Below, piece by piece: positions 14,904-22,063 of a DNA stretch of 27,795 nt (its first letter is position 1; each line of letters starts with the position of its first letter). Below the pieces are notes generated by a model. The model did no database searches. It saw only the letters and a program-made list of their open reading frames with translations, and was not told the DNA's origin. Origin of the DNA: an uncultured Clostridia bacterium (lineage in GTDB: Bacteria > Bacillota > Clostridia > TANB77 > CAG-508); the NCBI GenBank assembly GCA_949045875.1, contig CARPYP010000024.1, positions 1 to 27,795 of the forward strand, read 5' to 3'. The position numbers were made by a program, and so were the translations under genes.

Positions 14904-15808
14904 TTATTGTTCTCCTCATAATTTGTTATAACTAACTCTGATATTTTACCTCTAGCTTTAACATTTGAATTTATCATCCTTTTAGCATATATCTCATTTA
15001 TAAAAAAGTCTTTATATATTGTTTCAAAAAATACATCATCTTTCTTTGTATTTTTAGGATTAGAATTGCTAAGCATTAGTTTTGCATCTTTATAATTTAA
15101 CTCTTCAAAATAGTTAGCAAGTTCTTTTTGATTATCATCATCAAAATCCTCCTTTGCATATGATGTAAATGATGATGTATTGGATAATGGTCTATATGGT
15201 GGATCAAAATATACAAAAGTCTTATTATCTATGTATTTATTACTTTCTTTATAATCTCCATATTGAAATATAACATTTTTAAATAATTTAGATAAATTTT
15301 TCAAATTTTTTGTATCACATATGCTAGGATTTTTGTATCTACCAAAAGGTACATTAAATTTTCCATTTTTATTTACTCTGTATAATCCATTAAAGCATGT
15401 CCTATTCAAAAAGATAAACTCTGTTGCTCTTTTTACGATTAATTTTTTGCTATCAATTTCATATGAATTATATTCTTCTCTAATCTCATAAAAGTATTTT
15501 TGTCTATCTTCTATTTCTAAATCTAAATAATTTTCTTCTTTTTCCTTTAAGTCTTCTATTAATTCGTCTACATCTGTTTTTATTACATTATAGCAATTTA
15601 TTAAATCTCTATTTATATCAAAGGCATAAGCTGTCTTCACATTATACTTTTGTAATATATCTATTAAAACTGCTCCACCACCTACAAATGGTTCGACATA
15701 TTTATTTATTGTTCCATCTCTTAATTCAAATGGATCATAATTAGTTAACTGTGATATTAAACTTCCTTTTCCTCCTGCCCACTTTACAAAAGGTTTTACT
15801 GTTTCCAT
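14858..15808 (-). CDS. dpnM: DNA adenine methylase, DpnM/Dam type (GATC)
   Basis: 316 aa, D12 class N6-adenine methylase. N-terminal motif X FVKWAGGKGSL, SAM-binding EPFVGGGAVLID, and catalytic FDPPYRPLSNTSSFTSY at about residue 200. The Thr-Ser-Ser-Phe stretch after DPPY is typical of DpnM and related GATC methylases. It protects host GATC sites against the cognate DpnII nuclease. All motifs appear intact, and the downstream nuclease is truncated, so it may now act as an orphan methylase. It is first in the minus-strand operon. The 15809-15879 stretch upstream probably holds its promoter. Confidence 0.92.
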   Translation of the reverse strand: METVKPFVKWAGGKGSLISQLTNYDPFELRDGTINKYVEPFVGGGAVLIDILQKYNVKTAYAFDINRDLINCYNVIKTDVDELIEDLKEKEENYLDLEIEDRQKYFYEIREEYNSYEIDSKKLIVKRATEFIFLNRTCFNGLYRVNKNGKFNVPFGRYKNPSICDTKNLKNLSKLFKNVIFQYGDYKESNKYIDNKTFVYFDPPYRPLSNTSSFTSYAKEDFDDDNQKELANYFEELNYKDAKLMLSNSNPKNTKKDDVFFETIYKDFFINEIYAKRMINSNVKARGKISELVITNYEENNKCIQKDSILKMAISN

Positions 15809-15879
15809 TTTTATCCTCCAATTTCAGATATAATATATCATATTTATACATTTTTCACAACAGTATTTAGGCATTCTTT

Positions 15880-15930
15880 CAAAATTATTCTTCTAGAATA
15901 ATTTTGCAGGATCAGAGTGATATCTCGGTT
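15880..15930. repeat. Composite repeat, part 1 with a perfect 12-bp hairpin
   Basis: caaaattattct/agaataattttg (15880-15891, 15895-15906) forms a perfect stem with a 3-nt loop. It continues as gcaggatcagagtgatatct, matching 21941-21960 with one change. It borders the upstream side of dpnM. The remainder to 16040 shows no ORF. Confidence 0.75.
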
Positions 15931-16042
15931 CCACTTACCTTTGTTATTTCACAAAGTCATTGCTGAAAATCAGCTTACCCTATTTCTAGGTATCACTATA
16001 TACTTTATATTTATATAGTGAGCAATTTTTAATATACTTAGT

Positions 16043-16189
16043 GTGGACATACATCGTCAAAGCATTTATAAAATTGAGATAGGTCTAAGAACTGTAGTTG
16101 ATTATGAACTTTGTGCATTTGCAAAATGTTTAAATGTAACAGTAAATGATTTAATTGTGGATTTTTTTACTGAATTAGATAATACCTAG
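16043..16189 (+). pseudogene. C-terminal fragment of an XRE regulator
   Basis: An open frame reads VDIHRQSIYKIEIGLRTVV and ends CLNVTVNDLIVDFF. This is the second half of a Cro/CI helix-turn-helix domain (recognition helix SIYKIE, then the helix DYELCAFAKCLNV). The first half is missing, replaced by unrelated repeat-rich DNA. No ribosome binding site precedes the GTG. Its first 18 nt (16043-16060) also occur at the boundary at 22785-22802. Confidence 0.7.
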
Positions 16190-16251
16190 CATTTATTGCT
16201 TATCCATATTTTAAGTATATTATATTTCTTTTTGGATAAAATGTAAATAGA

Positions 16252-16295
16252 AAAACAAGTTTTTATGCGATTTTTATCGCATAAAAACTTGTTTT
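16252..16295. terminator. Perfect 20-bp stem-loop with T-tract
   Basis: 16252-16271 and 16276-16295 are perfectly complementary with a TTTT loop and a following GTTTTTTC run. It separates the XRE fragment from the intact XRE gene on the same strand. It is unusually long for a terminator. Confidence 0.75.
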
Positions 16296-16336
16296 GTTTT
16301 TTCTTCAATTACTATATTATTATTTTGGTGATATTT

Positions 16337-16673
16337 ATGTTAAAAGATAATGAAAATGTACTTTATGGAAAGTCTTTACAAAATATACGAAAAAAAAATA
16401 ATTTAACTCAAGATGAAGTTGCTCAATTAACTGGTCTTGATACTAAATATATTAGTCAAATTGAAACTCGGTAAAGCTAAAGGTTCTATATCTACTATGC
16501 TAAAATTCTGCAATGCATATAACGTTACACCTAATGATATTTTATATGATTTTATAAAAGATTCTCAAAGTAACATAGCATTACAACAATTTAATGCAAA
16601 TATATGCCAACTTAATAATAGAGATAAAAATGTTGTATTTTCTTTAATCAAAGCTCTTTTAGAAAACACTTAG
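16337..16673 (+). CDS. XRE family regulator, requires +1 shift at a CGG codon
   Basis: 111 aa if read through. It begins MLKDNENVLYGKSLQNIRKK, then the HTH NLTQDEVAQLTGLDTKYISQIET. Codon 45 is CGG (16469-16471), followed at once by TAA. Skipping the C gives GKAKGSISTMLKFCNAYNV, completing IETGKAKGS, the common closing turn of Clostridia XRE regulators, and the last HTH helix, then a 40-residue C-terminal extension. It probably regulates nearby genes in a dimeric form. An insertion or sequencing error is the alternative explanation. Confidence 0.82.
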
Positions 16674-16744
16674 AATAGAAGCTTATTTCATCTTAGCATT
16701 GTTATGGTTTGGTTTTTAAATACGTTTTTTGACCAATCCTTTTT

Positions 16745-17206
16745 TTATTTCGTTAGTTTCTCTGTCTGTTTTCTTTTTATCTTCATTATGATTAGATAAC
16801 TAATTTCATAAATAATAGCAACTAAAATAGCTACTAAAGAAATTTTTATTTTATTACTGCTTATCTTACCTTCATTATAACCATTTTGTATAATATAATC
16901 TTGTAGGGATTGCATATTTCTATTACTATCTGCAAACATAATTTTATCTTCTATACCATTTTCGTAATATAAGAGTAGTTCCCAATCTCCTAAACCTTGC
17001 TGATAAGCAATTTTATTTATTTCTCCCATCACAATTTTATTATTTTCTATTACTATTTCTTCTATATATTCCCTATTACTTAAATCTATATTTAGATAGT
17101 ATCTATTTTGTAATGCCTTTTCAAAGTTGTTTGATATAGTGATTATGCTTAATACAACTATATTAATTACAATTATTGTACTTAATTCATTTAAAACTTT
17201 ATTCAT
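16745..17206 (-). CDS. Two-TM hypothetical protein (paralogue of 19.7-kb gene)
   Basis: 153 aa. A transmembrane helix at about residues 8-26, an extracytoplasmic domain (about 27-118) with GLGDWELLLYYENGIEDKIM, and a second helix at about 120-142 followed by a basic tail KIKRKQTEKLTK. I do not know this family. The gene at 19712-20173 has the same layout and a related core (GFGDD...IYYMDNSKED, then KYIENNG), so both belong to one small paralogous family. The function is unknown. Confidence 0.6.
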   Translation of the reverse strand: MNKVLNELSTIIVINIVVLSIITISNNFEKALQNRYYLNIDLSNREYIEEIVIENNKIVMGEINKIAYQQGLGDWELLLYYENGIEDKIMFADSNRNMQSLQDYIIQNGYNEGKISSNKIKISLVAILVAIIYEISYLIIMKIKRKQTEKLTK

Positions 17207-17337
17207 TCTATCATCCTTAAATTTTAAATTATTTATATTTTCAACTTACCATATTACTTTTAATTAATATCACTTTTACCTATCTTTGACAGTGCAACAT
17301 TAATCACTATCTATATCAACTATTGCATCATTTTCAT

Positions 17338-17877
17338 TTAATTCTTTATATCTGTAATATTTCCATCTTCATCATAATAATAAATTATTGAATCAGTCTG
17401 TGGTATTTTATTATACTTTCTATATTTTGGACATTCATAATTATCATAATCATAAAATTCTTCTATATATTCTTCTGTTTTATGATATGCGAATATATTA
17501 TAAGTATCATAATAATAAATTGTCTTTCTTGCTCTGTTACTTAAGTATTCGATTCCAATATATTTTTTTCCATCAATCTCTTTAACATTATCAATTTTTA
17601 TTATTAGACCAAATAATGTGAAATTAATTAAAATTATGAATATAGATATAAAAATCCATATTACTAATAATATATATCTTTTATTTCTAGATTTTATCTT
17701 TCTTATTTTTAAACTAATAAAACAAATAATACCAATATGTATTATAATAAATGATAATGTTAAAATCCAACTTCTAAAACGCCAATTAAAGTTTTTTAAA
17801 ATCACATTTGTAATTATTATTACTATCCCAACCATTATTAAAGATATAGACAAAATAATACTTTTTTTATTTTTCAT
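17338..17877 (-). CDS. Hypothetical membrane protein
   Basis: About 179 aa. Three hydrophobic segments (about residues 6-27, 36-55, 68-92) and a C-terminal, Tyr-rich, probably extracytoplasmic domain with repeated YYYD (YYYDTYNIF, YYYDEDGNI). Unrecognised. The start at 17877 is chosen because AGGAG lies 7 nt upstream. It sits between two other envelope-type genes on the same strand. Confidence 0.6.
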   Translation of the reverse strand: MKNKKSIILSISLIMVGIVIIITNVILKNFNWRFRSWILTLSFIIIHIGIICFISLKIRKIKSRNKRYILLVIWIFISIFIILINFTLFGLIIKIDNVKEIDGKKYIGIEYLSNRARKTIYYYDTYNIFAYHKTEEYIEEFYDYDNYECPKYRKYNKIPQTDSIIYYYDEDGNITDIKN

Positions 17878-17934
17878 TATCATTCTCCTAATATATATTG
17901 TAATCTTCCATTCTTATTTCTGCATTATACTATT

Positions 17935-19038
17935 TTATTTACTATTTTCTACTATTTCTGCATCTAGCATATACCTTCCAATTTCAATATCTTCATACTC
18001 TTCTGAATATGACGTTAAATTTATAATACCTGCTAATATTCCTGTATCTTCTGTTACAGTTATTCCATAATGTTCACTTGGCAAATTATAGTTTACTGTT
18101 ATCTCTGAATATTCTTTTAATAATCTTTTATATTCACTTACATCCATCATAACATCAGTTTCAAAAATATCTATTCTTGTAGGATCTTTAGCCAAAACAT
18201 ATCCCATTTTTTCAGTATATTTATATCCTAAATCATAAACAGATGGTTTACCATTTGATGTATATATTACAATTATTATTTCATCTGCAATTCTTTCATT
18301 TGCATTCATTTCCGTATTTTTTACAAATCTGTCTAAAATATCTTTGTTATATACTTTATTTTGTACACCATCATACACAAAATATCCACTTTTAACTGCT
18401 TCATCTACAGTTAGATTTTTTGGAATACCTTCTAACTTTAATTTATAATGTGCTTTTACATCTGATATTTCTTTATCGGCATCATATTGAATTAACCATT
18501 CATCTCCACCATTTTCTGTTACATAATTATATGTTCCATTATTCGCTCTATTATTTAAAGTCATTTGACCTTTTTGGGAATTTTTAAACATAATCTTAAC
18601 AAGCATATCATTATAATCACTTGTACCAATTACTGTATTTTTCCACGTTTTTCCCTTATCATCTGAATATACTATCCCCATTATGTATTTACCATCATAT
18701 TGTTTATAACGAGTTATTACTTTTCCTTCTTTATCTAAAATTTCTTTTTCTTCAGTATTCTCTTTTTCAAAATAGAATACTATTTTTTTGTTATCTAATT
18801 GATAAGTTCCTTCTTTATATTTTCCATTATTTACTTTATTTAAATGATTAATTGTATAAGAAAAATCAAATGGAACTTCTATCCAGTCTTTTGAATTTAT
18901 AGTAACATATAACTTATCACTATCGAATTTATAATCCATTCTCTTTTGTTCATTATTTTGATATATCCAATATATAAATATCATTAGTAAAATTAATATG
19001 ATTGATATAATAAACACTACTACTCTTCTTTTTTTCAT
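17935..19038 (-). CDS. Membrane-anchored protein with DUF4362-like domain
   Basis: 367 aa. A basic N-terminus and one hydrophobic segment (residues 5-27) suggest a signal anchor with an extracytoplasmic body. Around residue 126, YSDDKGKTWK matches the Asp-box (S-x-D-x-G-x-T-W) found in sialidase-like beta-propellers. The later block from about 211 (LTVDEAVKSGYFVYDGVQNK), with RIADEIIIVIYTSNGKPSVYDL, resembles DUF4362, a domain of secreted Firmicute proteins of unknown function. The combination is suggestive only. The start is backed by a GGAGG-like site. Confidence 0.6.
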   Translation of the reverse strand: MKKRRVVVFIISIILILLMIFIYWIYQNNEQKRMDYKFDSDKLYVTINSKDWIEVPFDFSYTINHLNKVNNGKYKEGTYQLDNKKIVFYFEKENTEEKEILDKEGKVITRYKQYDGKYIMGIVYSDDKGKTWKNTVIGTSDYNDMLVKIMFKNSQKGQMTLNNRANNGTYNYVTENGGDEWLIQYDADKEISDVKAHYKLKLEGIPKNLTVDEAVKSGYFVYDGVQNKVYNKDILDRFVKNTEMNANERIADEIIIVIYTSNGKPSVYDLGYKYTEKMGYVLAKDPTRIDIFETDVMMDVSEYKRLLKEYSEITVNYNLPSEHYGITVTEDTGILAGIINLTSYSEEYEDIEIGRYMLDAEIVENSK

Positions 19039-19095
19039 CTAATACCTCCAAAATTACAAAACTTATTATTTTTGTATCTTTTACATATTGAATTA

Positions 19096-19296
19096 CTACT
19101 TAATATAATCTAATATATCTCCAGGTTTACATTCTAAAACTTTGCATATTTTATCTAAAGTAGAAAATCTTATTGCTCTTGCCTTATTTGTTTTTAAAAT
19201 AGACAGATTTGCCTGTGTTATTCCTACTTTTTCTGCTAATTCTTGTGATGACATTTTTCTTTTTGCTAACATTACATCTAAATTTACTATTATCAT
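19096..19296 (-). CDS. Small XRE regulator (HTH_26, YozG-like), copy 1
   Basis: 66 aa. A complete single-domain Cro/CI protein: LDVMLAKRKMSSQELAEKVG then ITQANLSILKTNKARAIRFS and ICKVLECKPGDIL. This group normally sits next to a DUF2975 membrane protein. It is nearly identical to the gene at 22809-23012. Its partner here (19312-19497) is truncated. It may still be expressed, since its own ribosome binding site GGGAGGACAAAG is retained. Confidence 0.85.
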   Translation of the reverse strand: MIIVNLDVMLAKRKMSSQELAEKVGITQANLSILKTNKARAIRFSTLDKICKVLECKPGDILDYIK

Positions 19297-19311
19297 TTCT
19301 CTTTGTCCTCC

Positions 19312-19497
19312 CTATATAGTTAAATCATTTTCTGATTTGTATTCATTTGCTTGCCTAAACAATTCTGATAATATATATAAAGCTATTGATACACCAAAGA
19401 ACAGTACAACTAAAAATCCTAAACCTATACAAAATACTATATTTGCTTTAACTAGAAAGAACTCATAAATAGTTTGTATAACAAATAGTATCGCCAT
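19312..19497 (-). pseudogene. Truncated DUF2975 membrane protein
   Basis: Matches the last 61 residues of the full-length protein at 23028-23495 almost exactly. An internal deletion of about 0.3 kb has joined it directly to a DUF2809-like remnant; the junction is near 19497, where cgccatt meets ttctgtt. Two transmembrane segments remain, but the N-terminal part is missing. Confidence 0.85.
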
Positions 19498-19660
19498 TTT
19501 CTGTTAATACAATTATTATATAACCTATTACATAACAGACAATATCTTTTATATCAAAAGTTGAACCTAATATTATTTTCATTACTCTATTATTATTTGC
19601 TATCAAGTTTGTTAAGTTAAAATATTTCATACTTCAACTACTATTACTAGAATTAAAACA
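19498..19660 (-). pseudogene. DUF2809 remnant, copy 1
   Basis: About 160 nt align to 23520-23690 with scattered changes and a one-base deletion near 19630. The corresponding sequence in copy 2 codes for the C-terminal part of a DUF2809 protein. It is decayed and not expected to be functional. Confidence 0.6.
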
Positions 19661-19711
19661 TATAAAGAGAGATTTCATGTATTCTCCTTGCATATTTACT
19701 TAAATCTATAT

Positions 19712-20173
19712 TTATAATCTTTTTTCTATCTCTAATTTATCTTGAAGTTCTATTTTATTTCCTATATGCTTTGATATACAATAACTTGTAATAGATATAA
19801 TTCCAGAAATTATTGCTATCATTCCATCATAATAATACTGTTTATGACCGTTGTTTTCTATATATTTTCCTAAATCACTTCCAATATCCTTTTCGAGATA
19901 ATCTTCTTTAGAGTTATCCATATAATAAATAGTGTATTTATCCACATCATCGCCAAAACCACTGAAATATATTATTTTCTTAGGGACTTTATTATTAAAG
20001 TTTATATGAGATTCAATAATGTTAATATTAGTTTTATTAATATATAATATTTTTTCTTCGCATAGGGCATGAAACATGATTATAGGAATATAAAGTACTA
20101 CTGCAAACAGACTTATAAGACTAATTATTGTTAATAAAACCTCACAAAATACTAAGTTTTTCCTTCTTTTCAT
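19712..20173 (-). CDS. Two-TM hypothetical protein (paralogue of 16.7-kb gene)
   Basis: 153 aa. An N-terminal helix at about 12-36, an extracytoplasmic domain (about 40-116) with FSGFGDDVDKYTIYYMDNS and KYIENNGHKQYYYDG, and a C-terminal helix at about 117-135. It is related in layout and core motifs to the 16745-17206 gene. It begins MKRRKNLVF after GGAGATTGAA. The same upstream region (20174-20260) also precedes the rearranged copy at 23.8 kb, where the start codon runs into a stop. Confidence 0.6.
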   Translation of the reverse strand: MKRRKNLVFCEVLLTIISLISLFAVVLYIPIIMFHALCEEKILYINKTNINIIESHINFNNKVPKKIIYFSGFGDDVDKYTIYYMDNSKEDYLEKDIGSDLGKYIENNGHKQYYYDGMIAIISGIISITSYCISKHIGNKIELQDKLEIEKRL

Positions 20174-20282
20174 TTCAATCTCCTTATGCTCAATAATATA
20201 ACATAGTGATTTTTGTTTGTCAATATTTTTTTATTGTTTTTCAATAATTTTATTTTTTCATAACCTTATCTCTCTTTCTTAA

Positions 20283-20476
20283 TTAAATTATATACACTAT
20301 TTTTTCTTTTGAATCTCGCACCTGTATATTCCCCTCTAACTCTATACAATATTTTTCTTTTGTTTTTAGATTTCTCAATATTTCATAAGTTTTTATTTTA
20401 TCCGCTTCTTTTACACTAAAAATTAATTCAAACGGATATATTTTTAGGGTAAAAAATGAAATTTTCTTTATCTCAC
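20283..20476 (-). pseudogene. C-terminal remnant of an unknown gene
   Basis: An open frame without a start codon reads SFFTLKIYPFELIFSVKEAD, then YEILRNLKTKEKYCIELEG and ends DSKEKIVYII. Codon composition looks coding. Its upstream end runs into a dispersed hairpin repeat (20477-20495). The parent family is unknown. Confidence 0.4.
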
Positions 20477-20500
20477 GGGCGACTAATAATCGCCCCTACA
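20477..20500. repeat. Dispersed GC-rich hairpin with cccctaca flag
   Basis: gggcga/tcgccc with a 7-nt loop, ending cccctaca, the same flag as the repeats at 4.5-4.75 kb. Confidence 0.65.
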
Positions 20501-20516
20501 CATTGTTTTTTAATAC

Positions 20517-20545
20517 AAAAAAAGTGCTATTTCTAACACTCTACT
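20517..20545 (-). terminator. Terminator after the HEPN gene
   Basis: agtgcta/taacact stem, with a T-run on the minus strand, lies 38 nt past the HEPN stop. The 23 nt at 20521-20543 are identical to 12568-12590. Confidence 0.65.
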
Positions 20546-20583
20546 TTTAATTTTTTATGTAATTTCTAATTTTTGAATAATTC

Positions 20584-20985
20584 TTATACTCTATTATTTA
20601 TATACTCTTCTACTAATTTTATCAATTCTTTCGCTGTTTCAATCTGTGCTTCAGTTTTTTCATTTGATGGAACATATTGATCATCATAGTCACTACGTTC
20701 TCTAACTGTTTGTGTCTGTGCTATTTTGCTTCCAATTTTTCTAGGAAAAATTTCTGTTTTTATATAGTTTTTATTAAAATATGATATTACATCTTTATGC
20801 TTTTTAAAATCCACTCTCTCTAAAGCAAGTACTGCTCTTATTGCATAAAAAATACTATAATAAGCTCTATTATTTGTACCTATTAAATCATTATTATCAT
20901 ATAGTAATTTTGCACTTATTAAAGCCTCTTTAGCTTTTTCTAGTCTATATTTAGCAAATTCTATAGATGTTTTTTCTTCTTCCAT
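20584..20985 (-). CDS. HEPN domain protein (toxin of MNT-HEPN pair)
   Basis: 133 aa, all-helical HEPN fold of the UPF0332 type: FAKYRLEKAKEALISAKLLY, NRAYYSIFYAIRAVLA, FKKHKDVISYF and the late motif VRERSDYDDQY. HEPN proteins of this type pair with a minimal nucleotidyltransferase, usually as RNase toxins silenced by AMPylation. The start codon overlaps the stop of the upstream nucleotidyltransferase (TAATG), so the two are translationally coupled. The canonical R-x4-6-H motif is not clear; RVDFKKH is the nearest candidate. Confidence 0.85.
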   Translation of the reverse strand: MEEEKTSIEFAKYRLEKAKEALISAKLLYDNNDLIGTNNRAYYSIFYAIRAVLALERVDFKKHKDVISYFNKNYIKTEIFPRKIGSKIAQTQTVRERSDYDDQYVPSNEKTEAQIETAKELIKLVEEYINNRV

Positions 20986-21344
20986 TATAGTTCAACTCCT
21001 TCTTTTTGTACATTCATATAAAAAGGTATTGCTTTTAGCCAATGTTTAAACACCTCTATATTTATAACTAATGGAGATAAATCAATATCAAAATTATTAT
21101 TCCATTCAATATCATATGCTAAATCTACAATCTTTTCATTATATTCCTCAATTTCTATATTACTCAAATCAGTTAAAATCATAATGTCTATGTCAGAACT
21201 TTTGTTAAAGTCCCCTCTTGCATATGAACCATAAAGTATTATTTTCTTTATTCTATTGCCTAAAATTTTATTTACTCCTAGTATAAACTCATCTATAATA
21301 TTGCTTATATTTCTTGGTATCTTTTCCATAAAGCTCTTCACCAT
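20985..21344 (-). CDS. MNT-family nucleotidyltransferase (antitoxin)
   Basis: 119 aa. Minimal nucleotidyltransferase with the GSYARGDFNKSSDIDIMIL signature (GS-x10-D-x-D) that binds ATP and Mg, and a third acidic residue in FDIDLSPL. In MNT-HEPN modules it modifies or neutralises the HEPN toxin. It overlaps the HEPN gene by 1 nt. An alternative start at the internal ATG (MEKIPRN) cannot be excluded. Confidence 0.87.
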   Translation of the reverse strand: MVKSFMEKIPRNISNIIDEFILGVNKILGNRIKKIILYGSYARGDFNKSSDIDIMILTDLSNIEIEEYNEKIVDLAYDIEWNNNFDIDLSPLVINIEVFKHWLKAIPFYMNVQKEGVEL

Positions 21345-21489
21345 CCTTGTTTCTCTTTAATATTATATAACCTATTATAGCATATATTTCTGATTTTGTA
21401 ACCTTTTTATTTGATTTTTTTCTTTCATGATTCTAATTATTGCAGGTGATTGCTTTAATCTTTACTATTGGTAAATTTTACTACACTTC

Positions 21490-21842
21490 ATGTGAGGCAT
21501 TGCTATCAACACTTAATCCTATAAGTTTTGTATTCAAATTTTCAAAGTATGTATTGGCTTTCGCAAATCCTATAATTTCTGTCGTGCATACAGGGGTAAA
21601 GTCCCCTGGATGTGAAAATAGCACTATCCATTTTCCTCTATAATCTACAAGTTTTATTGGTCCTTGTGTAGTTTCTGCTTCAAAGTCTGGAGCAAATTGT
21701 CCTATTCTAACATTTCCATTCATCATAATTTCATAATCCATAAATTTTTTCCTTTCTATGTATAAATCTAGTGTACTATATGTACACTAGATTTCATTAT
21801 TTTTTGTATATAATATGATGAATTTTTTATTGTGTTACTATT
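21490..21842 (-). pseudogene. Duplicated 5' end of the peroxiredoxin gene (copy B)
   Basis: Identical over 353 nt to 12070-12422. The frame contains the active-site Cys (FTPVCTTE) but ends at codon 86 after SNASHEV, so the thioredoxin fold is incomplete. The ribosome binding site and dyad are kept, so a short peptide could still be made. On its right, 21843-21915 shows a short unrelated coding-like stretch (minus strand KKVDEEIKEKFNNYWD), another remnant. Confidence 0.93.
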
Positions 21843-21913
21843 ATTTTGATTATATCCCAATAATTATTAAATTTTTCTTTTATTTCTTCGTCTACTTTTT
21901 TACCTAACCTTTT

Positions 21914-22063
21914 TGCAAATTATTCTTCTAGAATAATTTTGCAGGATCAGAGCGATATCTCGGTTTGACATAACTGCCTAAAAGCGTGGCTTTTAACAAG
22001 ATACAATAAAAAATCTAAATTCCGCCATAATTATCTTCTAAGGAAACTAACCACTCCGTGATT
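21914..22063. repeat. Most complete composite repeat (parts 1, 2 and 3 joined)
   Basis: Part 1: hairpin tgcaaattattct/agaataattttgca (21914-21943), then caggatcagagcgatatctc. Part 2: aactgcctaaaagcgtggc block (21972-21995). Part 3: 22014-22040 and a degenerate ggaaa...tttcc hairpin (about 22041-22069). The same parts occur separately at 13123-13184, 14051-14107 and 15880-15930. No ORF. It sits between the peroxiredoxin fragment and the GNAT gene. Confidence 0.75.

Noticed and set aside
5696..16471. Explaining the three frameshifts as random sequencing errors
   Set aside because: All three have the same base, the same codon (CGG), the same codon phase and a following conserved Gly. An error process would not respect reading frame. 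It cannot be excluded without reads.
5696..16471. CGG simply reassigned to another amino acid
   Set aside because: A triplet reassignment would leave the frame unchanged, but the downstream homology is in frame +1, and two CGGs are directly followed by TAA in frame zero.
16265..16474. 69-aa ORF beginning inside the stem-loop before the XRE gene
   Set aside because: The upstream part lies in the hairpin arm; the ATG at 16337 has the ribosome binding site and the XRE homology.
17618..18070. 150-aa plus-strand ORF rich in Ile
   Set aside because: Antisense shadow of two real minus-strand genes, with no ribosome binding site.
12568..20543. Certain integrative element with direct-repeat ends
   Set aside because: The 23-nt repeats look like terminators, no integrase is intact, and no insertion site could be shown; kept only as a low-interest finding.
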